Below, in pieces: positions 13,766-22,914 of a stretch of DNA of 41,851 nt. Source of the stretch: Clostridiales bacterium (GTDB lineage Bacteria; Bacillota; Clostridia; UBA1381); the NCBI GenBank assembly GCA_029226975.1, contig JAQXZB010000040.1, positions 1 through 41,851 on the forward strand, read 5' to 3'. The notes beneath the pieces were generated by a model. That model ran no database searches, was not told where the DNA came from, and saw nothing but the letters and a program-made list of their open reading frames with translations. The first letter of the stretch is position 1; each line of letters opens with the position of its first letter. A program made the translations under genes and the position numbers.

Positions 13766-16489
13766 TCACGCTGTTACTTTTACACTCCGTTTTTGAGCCT
13801 GCTTTGCGAGCTGTTCTCTGTCGGTAGTAATCAATTCATTCTCGTTTTTAGAAGACTTAAAATCCACCAACACATGATTAGAATTAGCCATAAGCAGCCC
13901 CTCTCCTCTTTGAAAATGAGTTACTTGCTGAATTTCCACTCTTGATAAGCCCAACGTATTTTCAACCCTTGCAGCTTCTTCAGTCTCAAGCTGCATTATG
14001 AATTTGATTTTTGCGTTGTTAATAATCCCTTTACCGTATGAACCGTTATCCAAAGCAAAGAAATCATTCAAATCCTGCGTTGCAGCAATGGCCGAACCTC
14101 CGTATCCTCGAATAACCTTAAATATCTCTAAAACGAAATCAGCAGCTTCTTCAGAAGATTTTGAACCTATCAGTTTCCACAACTCATCCAAAAATACAGC
14201 CTTTCGTGTCGTTCTGTCTTCGCGGACCTTATCCCATACATAATCCAAAACGATAAACATTCCAACTTTCAAAAGTTCTCCGGTGAGATCAGAAACGTCA
14301 AGGACTATATACTTATTATCAAGGTTTACATTAGTTCGCATATTAAAGGAATCTGCCGAACCGTTTACATATCTGGCCAAAATATTATATAGTCTTTTCC
14401 CCGCGTCGCCGGTCTTTCCCAACTCTTTTTGAAGGTCTCCCAAAATAGGCATTTCCTTATATTCGCCGGTTTCTTTATTCGCTATAAGGCTCTCATTATC
14501 ATTGGTAATGCCATAAGACTTATATGTACGGATTAAAGCCTCGTCCAACAGTTGTGTTTCTTCATAAGTTATATTGGGAATCAGCAGTGAAAAGAATGTA
14601 TGAATTTGCTGTATCTTCGCCGCTAAAATAGAATAATCCAAGCTGTCCTGTCCATCAAGCAGCATCGTGTTGCTGTAATCCAATTTACGAATTTCCATTA
14701 TATTGATATTCTGTCCCGATCCTGCACATATTTTTACATATTCTCCCCCTATTGCGGAACAAGCACGTTTGAATTCATGTCCTTTATCCGGTGCAATTAT
14801 AAACACTTGCGTCTTTTTCTGCCTCATTCTCAATGCCATGCACTGCAGTGTATATGTTTTTCCCGCTCCTGAAGTTCCCAATATAGCCATATTAGCATTC
14901 TTATATTTTTGCGAATCAAAGTTGTCCACAAATACCAGTGAATTATTTGCTCGGTTTATTCCCATCAGTATACCGTTTTCATCAGATACCTCAAAGGATA
15001 CAAACGGATATGCACTTGCCAATGAACTTGACAGCACATTTCTTTTACTCTTTTCAAAGATATTATCATCCCATTTACAAATCGGCAAGCTCATAAGGAA
15101 TGACTGTTCCTGCTGAAACCAACATAATTTAAGCTTCATATCGCGTGATAACAGATACAGCTTAATTTCATTGATTTTATAGGCCAAACTTTCCGGGTCA
15201 TCTGCCATTATTGTAAGCAAAACTGCCATATAGCAGAAATCGTCGCCCTGCGCGATGCCTTGCTTCAGATAATACCCCGAATTGATTGTAGTGGATAATT
15301 CATCAAACTCCATAGACGTATCATCAATGCTATGAGCTCTTAATTGGTTGTACCGCAGTGCAAATTGAAGCTTTGTCTGTATTTTATCAATAGGCTCTTT
15401 CCGTATAAATAGGTCTACATCCACACCTTCTCCTAAATTTGCAAGTATTGAAAACCACCCTGCCTGATTGTTAATAGGATAAGCGCTTGACGGCAAATAC
15501 GCATAACAATAATACTTACCGTCAACTATCATATACTTCGGACTCTCCTTAACGTCTATACTTTCAGGCGCAAGAAAATCATTTACAGGTATATAATTAT
15601 CGCCGGGTGTATAGTTATCATCTGCTATATACCTTGATATTACCTCCAATTTCTTGGAATTAAAAGAAGTACTCTCAGCTTCCTTTCTGCACATAATTTC
15701 ATAAAACAATTCCATAATCTCATCATCGTCATTAAGAGCTCTCACTTCGTTACCGCAAGATACCAACATATTTTTAATTCGGAATGCTATATTGTCCAAA
15801 TCATATTGAATATCCTCAAACGAAGGCGAATGTTTCATTCCTGACGGTTCAGTATAGTTAAAAGCAATAAAAAACCGTCTTGAAACTCCTTCAGCTGCAG
15901 ATACCCTTGAAATAAGGTCTATCTGCTCTTGCTGAAGAATTCTGCAATTTTTATTCTTTTCTGTCTTTATGTCATTGTTTATCTTTTGAATAAACTTACT
16001 GCTGTCCGCCTTTTTTGATATTATTTTAAATTGTATTTTCACAGGCATTGTTCTTAATGCAGCCGCAAATTCCTGTATAATGGCCTCCTGCTCACTTGTA
16101 GACCTTAAGGCAAAGTTTATCGGCATAACCTCCAATATTTTTACAAACCTTCGATCTTTTGTGCAGACTATACCCTTATTGATGTCTCTAATCGGCGAGA
16201 ACGCTTGAGTACTCTGTATTTTCATAAGCTTCTTCTTTTTTCCCGAAGTTCTTTTTAATACATCGTGCATATTATCTCTGCCTTCGTCATCTTCAATTGC
16301 CGAGTCCTCTTCATCCTCAAAAATAACGTCCTCATCCTCTTTAGCATTTGACTTTTTGTTTGCAAACCCTTTTATCAAGTTCCGTATTGTCTTATTTCTC
16401 TCTGCATTGTCACCGCTTGATTCTTTCCAATCGTCAAATTCCACTTCCACTTCTGAATTGTCGTCGGCTATATTTTTCTTAAAAAACAT
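13766..16489 (-). CDS. virB4: VirB4-like conjugative transfer ATPase
   Basis: A 907-aa AAA+ ATPase that energises type IV secretion. An acidic low-complexity N-terminus (to about residue 75) precedes a TraC/VirB4 N-terminal domain. Walker A GTSGAGKT is near residues 537-544, followed by QVFIIAPDKGHEFKRACSAIGGEYV, the typical VirB4 segment. Walker B KAVFLDELWKL is near 763, then the sensor motif ATQDLNDFF. No membrane helix is visible, so it probably docks to the membrane via PrgI. The length is in the usual range, slightly long. It starts about 30 bases after PrgI in the same operon. The classical partners VirB6, a peptidoglycan hydrolase and VirD4 do not follow; the repeat region does. Confidence 0.92.
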   Translation of the reverse strand: MFFKKNIADDNSEVEVEFDDWKESSGDNAERNKTIRNLIKGFANKKSNAKEDEDVIFEDEEDSAIEDDEGRDNMHDVLKRTSGKKKKLMKIQSTQAFSPIRDINKGIVCTKDRRFVKILEVMPINFALRSTSEQEAIIQEFAAALRTMPVKIQFKIISKKADSSKFIQKINNDIKTEKNKNCRILQQEQIDLISRVSAAEGVSRRFFIAFNYTEPSGMKHSPSFEDIQYDLDNIAFRIKNMLVSCGNEVRALNDDDEIMELFYEIMCRKEAESTSFNSKKLEVISRYIADDNYTPGDNYIPVNDFLAPESIDVKESPKYMIVDGKYYCYAYLPSSAYPINNQAGWFSILANLGEGVDVDLFIRKEPIDKIQTKLQFALRYNQLRAHSIDDTSMEFDELSTTINSGYYLKQGIAQGDDFCYMAVLLTIMADDPESLAYKINEIKLYLLSRDMKLKLCWFQQEQSFLMSLPICKWDDNIFEKSKRNVLSSSLASAYPFVSFEVSDENGILMGINRANNSLVFVDNFDSQKYKNANMAILGTSGAGKTYTLQCMALRMRQKKTQVFIIAPDKGHEFKRACSAIGGEYVKICAGSGQNINIMEIRKLDYSNTMLLDGQDSLDYSILAAKIQQIHTFFSLLIPNITYEETQLLDEALIRTYKSYGITNDNESLIANKETGEYKEMPILGDLQKELGKTGDAGKRLYNILARYVNGSADSFNMRTNVNLDNKYIVLDVSDLTGELLKVGMFIVLDYVWDKVREDRTTRKAVFLDELWKLIGSKSSEEAADFVLEIFKVIRGYGGSAIAATQDLNDFFALDNGSYGKGIINNAKIKFIMQLETEEAARVENTLGLSRVEIQQVTHFQRGEGLLMANSNHVLVDFKSSKNENELITTDREQLAKQAQKRSVKVTA

Positions 16490-16519
16490 ATTATCTTCTC
16501 CATTTCATGCTTACTTTTC

Positions 16520-17080
16520 TCAAATGCCGCTGTCACCTTTTAGCAATTCCGGCAATTTTTCATTTTCCTCAAGCATTCTCTTTTCAATATTCTTGAAAAT
16601 CTCAAATTCTGCATCCTCTTCAAATTCGAAATTTTCACCCTCAATGAATGTTATCGGTTCCCGTTTATCTGATTTCTTTTCTTTCCATGCGTCTATTGTA
16701 TTCAACAGTTTATCTTTTGGCTGTTCCTGAGCCATCTGCAAATCAATAGCCTTTATCTTTCTTGCCCTCACTTGACCATTGTTAAGCATCACTCTTTTCG
16801 CCTTCAGCCATCCATACGAATATTTAACAAAAGTGCTTAATGGATCTCCGTTTATTCCTGCGTTGCCCAATAAAAACAGCGGTAATGCACATGATATTAC
16901 TGTTGACAATTTTACCGCAAAACTCGGAAAAGGAAATTGCCACAAAGGAAAAGCTACTATCAGTGCCAACCCGACACCTTCAATGAAATTACGTCTCTTA
17001 AACAATCCGTTTAAGACCCTTCCTCCGTCAACAAAATTTTTAGGAATTACATATACCTGTACCTGCTCATCTTCTGCCAT
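16520..17080 (-). CDS. PrgI-family T4SS membrane protein
   Basis: A 186-aa protein. The first 95 residues match PrgI/VirB3-like proteins of Gram-positive conjugation: VYVIPKNFVDGGRVLNGLFKRRNFIEG, then two adjacent helices (about 37-56 and 60-80). A charged cytosolic tail of about 90 residues is longer than in typical PrgI (about 110-130 aa) and is Glu/Lys-rich. ATG 17080 is used; TTG 17086 is nearer to the AAAGGAG and may be the true start. It lies directly before virB4, as usual. Confidence 0.8.
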   Translation of the reverse strand: MAEDEQVQVYVIPKNFVDGGRVLNGLFKRRNFIEGVGLALIVAFPLWQFPFPSFAVKLSTVISCALPLFLLGNAGINGDPLSTFVKYSYGWLKAKRVMLNNGQVRARKIKAIDLQMAQEQPKDKLLNTIDAWKEKKSDKREPITFIEGENFEFEEDAEFEIFKNIEKRMLEENEKLPELLKGDSGI

Positions 17081-17107
17081 TTTCAATCTGCTCCTTTACA
17101 AATTATT

Positions 17108-17143
17108 GAGCAATTTCTCCGAATATCGGAGGAGAAATTGCTC
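17108..17143. other. perfect intercistronic hairpin
   Basis: GAGCAATTTCTCC (17108-17120) pairs with GGAGAAATTGCTC (17131-17143) over 13 positions, loop of 10. It lies between the S1-domain gene and prgI. No U-tract follows on the minus strand, so partial attenuation or mRNA processing is more likely than termination. Confidence 0.7.
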
Positions 17144-17163
17144 ATTCAGTCTGCCCAAGCCGC

Positions 17164-18450
17164 TTAATTATTGATACGAAGAATCCTTCCTCTTATCAAC
17201 CCGCTTTCGGCCATAATATCAAAAATTTCAACCGATACCGAATCTCCCACCATCGGAGGTCTGGAAACTCCCACCAATGCTGTTCCGCCGTTTCTAAGAT
17301 ATCCAAATACCGCATATCCCGGAACTTTGGCATCTTCTAAATATATCGCTATTGTGGGTGTTCCGTTTTTATTGCTGTAAATATTGGTTATATGCCCGCA
17401 CCAGATAGAGCCCACATACAAGTTTTTAACGCGCTCTACATACTCATCTTTCTCAGCATGCCTTCCCGATACGGTAATATTAATCGGCATTCCGTCATCA
17501 TCATAATCGATTCTCATAATGCGAACCGCTATATCATCGCCGACTCTATATTCCTCGGCAAAGTTCTCAATATACTTATATGTTACAGACCAATTCTTCA
17601 AGCTTATATCGAACCCCAATACATTGATAAACAATGCGCCGCGTCCTACCGCTATAATTTTTGCATTTACAACGTCTCCGACTTCATACAGTGACCTTCC
17701 GCCCTGCCCTTTGTGGAGGTTGTATATGCCAATTCTCTCCAGTGCCGCCTTGCGGGATCCGGCTATAATATACTCACCGTTTGGATTACCCGTCATATCT
17801 GTTATACAAAACGACATAGGCGCGCCCATCGATCTCATAAGCAAATTCCGCTGCCTTCTTCTTATAATCCCCTGATTAGGGCCTGTTACGGTTGTATCTC
17901 TGAATACTTCCGAAAAAGGAATTGTAATATTAAAATTACCGCACGATACAATAGCCGCTACACCTAACACCTCAGAGCCCCGTGCAATGTTCTGTATTGA
18001 AACAAGCACGCCGGATAGGATTCTGTTTTCTTTTCTCGCAGCCACAAGCTGCTCCCACTCAGAAACCCTCAACGCATTATTTTGCTCGGCACGTTCCCTT
18101 TTTTCCGCCCTATTTTTTCTCTCCAAAGCTGCAATTCTGCTCTGTTCTACAATTTCACTTCTTGATACTCTATCCGCTTTCCCATTATTCATCACATCCG
18201 GAAGGTTTTCATCAGCGGATTCTTTGTCTTCCGTTGCAGTTTCATTTGCCAGAGCAGCGGTCTTTCCTTTTCCTTTTGCAGCATTTTTAACGCGTTTCTT
18301 CTCATCAGGAACGGCAACTTCTGCACCCTCATCACCGGTTGCAATCGTTTCCTCTGTATCCTCCGGCTTCAAGTCAAGAATCTCACCAAAATCATTTTGA
18401 CTTTCAAGCTCCTCGTCCTTTTCAATAATTAATTCTTTCTCTGTTGCCAT
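17164..18450 (-). CDS. S1-domain (OB-fold) RNA-binding protein
   Basis: A 428-aa protein. The N-terminal 150 residues are acidic then Lys/Arg/Glu-rich and probably disordered or coiled (AALERKNRAEKRERAEQNNALRVSEWEQL). From about residue 225 there are S1-like OB domains: GDVVNAKIIAVGRGALFINVLGFDISL and then YRVGDDIAVRIMRIDYDDDG. A further domain, YVGSIWCGHITNIY, leads to VGDSVSVEIFDIMAESGLIRG. The start is unsure: ATG 18450 lies 25 bases after GGAG, while in-frame non-ATG codons up to 18501 would be closer. It is the first gene of the operon carrying prgI and virB4, an unusual place for an S1 protein. Confidence 0.65.
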   Translation of the reverse strand: MATEKELIIEKDEELESQNDFGEILDLKPEDTEETIATGDEGAEVAVPDEKKRVKNAAKGKGKTAALANETATEDKESADENLPDVMNNGKADRVSRSEIVEQSRIAALERKNRAEKRERAEQNNALRVSEWEQLVAARKENRILSGVLVSIQNIARGSEVLGVAAIVSCGNFNITIPFSEVFRDTTVTGPNQGIIRRRQRNLLMRSMGAPMSFCITDMTGNPNGEYIIAGSRKAALERIGIYNLHKGQGGRSLYEVGDVVNAKIIAVGRGALFINVLGFDISLKNWSVTYKYIENFAEEYRVGDDIAVRIMRIDYDDDGMPINITVSGRHAEKDEYVERVKNLYVGSIWCGHITNIYSNKNGTPTIAIYLEDAKVPGYAVFGYLRNGGTALVGVSRPPMVGDSVSVEIFDIMAESGLIRGRILRINN

Positions 18451-18643
18451 AGCTTTCTTTGCAAGATAAATCTTGCTCTCCTTTCTTATTTTTTTACACA
18501 AAAATCATTATTTGTCAGGCTTTTATGTAACAAACATTCCGCCGCAGCCAAAATACCGAGGCGTTCCGGATTAAATGTTTACTTAATGCATCTCACTGTT
18601 TATTGCAAACCCTGAGAATTTAACTTATCAGCCCTTTATACCA

Positions 18644-18672
18644 ATAATACCATAAAAACCATTATTTGTCAA
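18644..18672 (-). promoter_or_regulatory. conserved-spacer promoter C, S1-prgI-virB4 operon
   Basis: TTGACA (18672-18667), spacer AATAATGGTTTTTATGG, TATTAT (18649-18644). It leaves a leader of about 190 nt before the first gene; no structured RNA copy follows. A weaker look-alike with TGACAAATAATGATTTTTGTG lies at 18497-18518 in the leader. Confidence 0.8.
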
Positions 18673-18737
18673 GAGTATAGGTTATTTTTCTTTCACTTTT
18701 TTTATAAAAAAAATCTTGTTTATTCATCTATATCTCT

Positions 18738-18785
18738 GCAAAAAAAATAACTGCAGCAAACAGCAAAGCCGTCTGTGCAGTTATT
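18738..18785 (-). terminator. intrinsic terminator of the recombination operon
   Basis: On the minus strand AATAACTGCA (18785-18776) pairs with TGCAGTTATT (18755-18746) and a run of eight U follows. It begins seven bases after the helicase stop. Confidence 0.85.
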
Positions 18786-18791
18786 CGCATC

Positions 18792-20963
18792 TCACTTTTG
18801 AAGCATGGACTTAAGATTTGTATATCTTACATCCATCTTATGATTTTCAATCCCCTTACGAAAAGCTTCGGGCTGACCTATTAAAGCAACCTTATCCGTG
18901 GCACGGCTGATACCTGTGTATATCAGATTACGCCGAAGCATAAAAGTATGTTCATTATCCGTAGTCATAATAACCACTTTGTACTGCGAGCCTTGTGCCT
19001 TATGAACCGTCATTGCATATGCAAGCTCCAGATTTTTCGCATCATCTCGTGTATACTCCATGACATTCCCATCAAAATCAATAATCATTATGGTCTGAAA
19101 AACATCATCTACATATTTATCAACTATATCTTTTATCGTTCCGATGTCCCCATTTTTGATATACTCTTGATTTTTAGTCTGAAGAACGCGGTCGCCTTTT
19201 CTCAGCTTATATCCATTACATTCAAACTCTCTTTCCCCTCTTTCAGGATTGATTAATCCTTGAATTTTTATATTCAGGTCCGTTGTACACAGCACAGAAT
19301 CCTGTTTAGGTCTTCGAGTAGGATTTAAAAGAACCACATTATCAATTCCATACTTTTGTATACAGTTTTGATAAATCTTTACTGCCTTATCCATAGTTCC
19401 GGACGAGTTTGATGTAGCTATAAACTTAAAATCGCCATCCGTCTTTATGCTCTTTATTTCTCCGGTATTAACAGCACAACAATTTGTTATTATCACCGAT
19501 TCTTTTTGCTGACGAAATACCGTCGTCAACTTGACAACAGGGACTGCATCGCTTTCAATAAAATCCCGCAGCACATTACCTGCTCCTACAGACGGAAGCT
19601 GATCCGGATCGCCTACAATAACCAATCGTGTATCAAGGTCCAAATTTTCCATAAGTATTCCCATGATTTGATTATCTACCATTGACACCTCATCAACAAT
19701 CACCAAATCATTATTCAGATTTTCTTCAACGTGAGCTGCTACATCTCCATTCACATCACTCTGCACAATGGCCAATGCTGAATGAATTGTTGACGCGTTA
19801 AGCCCGGACGTTTCGCTCATTCTTCTCGCTGCTCTCCCTGTAGGAGCCAAAAGGATAGGATTTGCATTTTTCCCATTATCATCACAGACCATTTGATTTA
19901 TGTCTGTAATAGCTTTGATAATTGTGCTTTTTCCTGTTCCCGGTCCGCCCGTAATAACCGTAATATTATTGCCAAAAACAGCTTTTACGGCTTCTTCTTG
20001 CTTTTCATCAAGTTCAAATTTATTAACTTGCGAAAACCGTTTTATGTATCCGTCTATGTTCTTCACCTCACTGTCAACTTTTATCATTTCTTTAACCTTT
20101 CGCGCAATCATTTCTTCAGAATTATATTGATAAGGTAAATATATAAAATCCTTATATCTTATCAAAACTGCATTTGATATATCGGAATATATAACATTAC
20201 TTATCTCTTCTTCCAAAACCCCTTCCTGCTTTCTGTTTAACAGGAGGCTTGCAGTTTTTATAAGCTGCTCTTCGGGATAGCAAGTATGTCCTTCAAAGAT
20301 TTTTCGCTGAAGAACATAATTTAAAGTCCCGCTTATCCTTAAAGAGTCATGCTTATCTCCGCCGAGTTTTTCAGCTAACTTTTCAACAGTTTCAAAGCCC
20401 ATACCATATACCTTATATAAATTATATGGATTTTTTTGAATTAAATCCGGTGCCGTTGCCCCCAAACTCTTTACTACTTTATGTATTTTGTCCATATCAA
20501 GAGCTCCGCCAAAAAGCCGCATAAGACTTTCTTCAACCTTGTGTGAGGCTAATGCCTCACACAAGCGTTCCAGTCTTTTTTTCCCAAAAAACTTAATTTT
20601 TAACAGTCTTTCAGGATACTTTTCAATAATGTCGAATGTGGCAGTTCCGAATTTATCAACGAGCTTTTGAGCCCATTTCTTTCCGACTCCGCATTTTAGC
20701 GAAACAAGAAATTGTACTATTCCTTGCTCACTTGCCGGCATCTGAAGAATGGCATACGTTGTTTTAAACTGCCTGCCGTATCGGGAATGATTTTCCCATG
20801 CGCCGCTAAGGTCTATGACAGTATCACCAACTTCCGGCAGTTCTTGTCCACAGAAGGTCACAGTTTCGTGCGATGGAATAAGCTTGCCTTTGCAAACCAT
20901 ATATCCAGTATCATTATTCTTATATACCGTATATGTCCACTGAACCTGTATATTTTCCGTCAT
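18792..20963 (-). CDS. recD2: RecD2-type superfamily 1 DNA helicase
   Basis: A 723-aa 5'-3' helicase. The N-terminal third has an OB-like segment and helix-hairpin-helix motifs (KCGVGKKWAQKLVDKFG, YGMGFETVEKLAEKLGG), as in RecD2 proteins that act without RecBC. Helicase motifs are intact: Walker A GGPGTGKST near residue 337, LLAPTGRAARRM, Walker B VIVDEVSMVD near 421, GDPDQLPSVGAGNVLRD near 449, TVHKAQGSQY near 652 and YTGISRATDKV near 683. It overlaps the upstream gene by 4 bases (ATGA), implying translational coupling. With the YqaJ exonuclease it forms a recombination/repair module. Confidence 0.9.
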   Translation of the reverse strand: MTENIQVQWTYTVYKNNDTGYMVCKGKLIPSHETVTFCGQELPEVGDTVIDLSGAWENHSRYGRQFKTTYAILQMPASEQGIVQFLVSLKCGVGKKWAQKLVDKFGTATFDIIEKYPERLLKIKFFGKKRLERLCEALASHKVEESLMRLFGGALDMDKIHKVVKSLGATAPDLIQKNPYNLYKVYGMGFETVEKLAEKLGGDKHDSLRISGTLNYVLQRKIFEGHTCYPEEQLIKTASLLLNRKQEGVLEEEISNVIYSDISNAVLIRYKDFIYLPYQYNSEEMIARKVKEMIKVDSEVKNIDGYIKRFSQVNKFELDEKQEEAVKAVFGNNITVITGGPGTGKSTIIKAITDINQMVCDDNGKNANPILLAPTGRAARRMSETSGLNASTIHSALAIVQSDVNGDVAAHVEENLNNDLVIVDEVSMVDNQIMGILMENLDLDTRLVIVGDPDQLPSVGAGNVLRDFIESDAVPVVKLTTVFRQQKESVIITNCCAVNTGEIKSIKTDGDFKFIATSNSSGTMDKAVKIYQNCIQKYGIDNVVLLNPTRRPKQDSVLCTTDLNIKIQGLINPERGEREFECNGYKLRKGDRVLQTKNQEYIKNGDIGTIKDIVDKYVDDVFQTIMIIDFDGNVMEYTRDDAKNLELAYAMTVHKAQGSQYKVVIMTTDNEHTFMLRRNLIYTGISRATDKVALIGQPEAFRKGIENHKMDVRYTNLKSMLQK

Positions 20964-21316
20964 AGCGATAATCCCTCGCCTTCTTCTTTCAGCTTCGGCG
21001 TGAAAAGAATCTGTTTTCCCATTTCTTTTGCCAATTTGATTTCCTGCTTCATGCCCTCAGAGATTCTATCTCCGCATACATATACAATATCGCATAAAAG
21101 CAATAATTCCAGTCCAAAGCTCAGCCCCAACTGTCTCTCACATTCATTATTGTCATCCAGCATTTCCGGAAGCCAAGCGTGAGGCGCATATGCTCTGTAT
21201 GAACTGAAATAATCATTTATGTACCGGCAAATGGCTCTCGCCGACATCATGTTCTCTCTGATTCCTTTCTCATCAGCCGCATGAAGCGGGCTGCATACAT
21301 ATATTCTTCTTACCAT
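20960..21316 (-). CDS. DUF4406-like / nucleoside-deoxyribosyltransferase-fold protein
   Basis: A 118-aa protein: RRIYVCSPLH, IRENMMSARAICRYI, APHAWLPEMLDDNNECERQLGLSFGLELLLLCDIVYVCGDRISEGMKQEIKLAKEMGKQI. This is the pattern of the small Rossmann-like family related to nucleoside 2-deoxyribosyltransferases (DUF4406/DUF7768), frequent on phages and plasmids. The ATG at 21316 has GAGAGG upstream; the longer frame to 21382 overlaps the previous gene. Whether it has enzymatic activity is unknown. Confidence 0.75.
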   Translation of the reverse strand: MVRRIYVCSPLHAADEKGIRENMMSARAICRYINDYFSSYRAYAPHAWLPEMLDDNNECERQLGLSFGLELLLLCDIVYVCGDRISEGMKQEIKLAKEMGKQILFTPKLKEEGEGLSL

Positions 21317-21335
21317 AATACAAATCCTCTCTTTC

Positions 21336-21524
21336 TTATTGTAAATCCAACTGCCAAAGCTCAAAGAGCAGTTCTTCTTCACCTAAAGATGTTGATTGGC
21401 TCTCTTCGCAGTTATAATCACTGTCTTCTACAGTATTAGGGTCTATCAAAAAACACCCGAACGGGGTTATTATTATTTCGAAGCCCGTTATATCCGGGGC
21501 TTCCTGTGTATACATTCTTTTCAT
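21336..21524 (-). CDS. hypothetical small protein
   Basis: A 62-aa acidic protein (APDITGFEIIITPFGCFLIDPNTVED). AAAGGAG lies seven bases before the ATG. A GCCCCTC/GAGGGGC hairpin at 21542-21559 overlaps the space between it and the upstream gene. It travels with the recombination genes; no family recognised. Confidence 0.55.
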   Translation of the reverse strand: MKRMYTQEAPDITGFEIIITPFGCFLIDPNTVEDSDYNCEESQSTSLGEEELLFELWQLDLQ

Positions 21525-21566
21525 AATTGTCTCCTTTCGGCCCCTCATTTCGAGGGGCATATAAAT

Positions 21567-22889
21567 TTACTTTACTTTTACTCTTTTCGCCTTTAACGAA
21601 AACCGTCTGGAATCCGAATTGATAGAAATGACCTTTTGAGCTATTTCCGGGTAAGCAAGTTTTAACATATCCTTGTCTACAACCTCACGGCATACCGGCT
21701 TATAGCTTACATCAATAGATGTCAAATCATCATATTTCATGATTCCTTTCGTAGAACTACCCAAAAGCTCAATTATTTTTAATTGTATAAGCTCCTGAGC
21801 TTCTTTGCAGGACTTTGCCTGTTTGTCAAAGCCTTTTCGCTGATCGTCAAGCTGAAGATACCGTTCCACCTGTTCCTTTAAATCCACAGGCAGCTCAACA
21901 GGATTATCATTCAGATTTGTCGAATCAATAGCAGCCTCAACAATTTCCTTGTCATGTTCCACGTTACCGGACAACTCAGGCTCGTCATTTTCAAGAACAT
22001 AATATTCCCAAAATTCCTTGATTTGCTCTACCTGACTTTTCTCCTTATCAATATCACGAAGCAAATGTGAACATCTGTATTGATCCGGAGTGTTTCCGAA
22101 AATACAGCCTATATAAGCTTCATTGATACGCGGATCGTCCAACACATTCATATACTGACGTATTTGCGGAACGTATTGAACCGGGATACCACCGTTCTCC
22201 CACATATCTTGATTATACGGAGACGTGGTTTTTGCCTCAAACACCGCAAGCCGTCCATCCGGCATTTTAACAATTGCATCTATGTTCGCAGTTATAAACG
22301 AATTTTCCGTGCTTGCAAACATTCTCGTTTCAGGTATCTGCTCGGCTCCCGTTCTCTCGCAAAATGTATCAATGACAAGCTGTTCCACACTGTGTCCATA
22401 AGAAAAGATATATTGCTTTGCACCGTTATCCTTCTCATAAAGCGGCGTGAGCACCTTATCATGGTACACTGCCCTTTTTCCCCGATACGGAGACACTCCC
22501 AAAACCACAGCCGCATCGGAACCGCCTATGCCGCAGCAACGGATGGCTTCCCACTCAGGTGTGGTAAGGAACATTGTATCTACCAATGAGATAGCATTGG
22601 GCCACTCAATTCTTTCATAATCCGCGTCCATTTCGAACCGAATACAAAACTCGGCTATATCTTCGGCGGACATTCTGTCAAAACATCCCATCTCCCACAG
22701 CTTCTTAGCTGTGATTTGGAAATTTTCTCCTCTCATGCTACTCAGTTCATACGCTTTCTGCAGCGTTTCCATACGTTTATGAATCTTAAGAAGCAGCTCC
22801 GTTATTTCGTTCTTTTTTCTTACATGAACATACTGAGGCGCCTTTTTGGGCAGCCTGCATTCAAACCATTTCTCTCTGTTTGTAGCCAT
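21567..22889 (-). CDS. yqaJ: YqaJ-like viral recombinase / exonuclease
   Basis: A 440-aa PD-(D/E)XK exonuclease of the lambda-exo/YqaJ type. The nuclease core spans about residues 112-290: GIGGSDA (120-126), a conserved Glu169 in YGHSVEQ, Asp204 in ANIDAIV, then Glu218-x-Lys220 in FEAKTTSPY. An N-terminal extension of about 110 helical residues and a C-terminal 150-residue helical tail make it longer than most YqaJ proteins. It would resect double-stranded ends for a single-strand-annealing partner. It starts 25 bases after the DUF932-like gene. Confidence 0.9.
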   Translation of the reverse strand: MATNREKWFECRLPKKAPQYVHVRKKNEITELLLKIHKRMETLQKAYELSSMRGENFQITAKKLWEMGCFDRMSAEDIAEFCIRFEMDADYERIEWPNAISLVDTMFLTTPEWEAIRCCGIGGSDAAVVLGVSPYRGKRAVYHDKVLTPLYEKDNGAKQYIFSYGHSVEQLVIDTFCERTGAEQIPETRMFASTENSFITANIDAIVKMPDGRLAVFEAKTTSPYNQDMWENGGIPVQYVPQIRQYMNVLDDPRINEAYIGCIFGNTPDQYRCSHLLRDIDKEKSQVEQIKEFWEYYVLENDEPELSGNVEHDKEIVEAAIDSTNLNDNPVELPVDLKEQVERYLQLDDQRKGFDKQAKSCKEAQELIQLKIIELLGSSTKGIMKYDDLTSIDVSYKPVCREVVDKDMLKLAYPEIAQKVISINSDSRRFSLKAKRVKVK

Positions 22890-22914
22890 TTTTATAAAAC
22901 CTCACTTTCTTTTT

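Noticed and set aside
18497-18518. Thirteenth copy of the conserved-spacer promoter
   Set aside because: It keeps TGACAAATAATG and TTTTTGTG, but the -10 position is an A-run and the start would fall on the ribosome binding site; probably a decayed copy.
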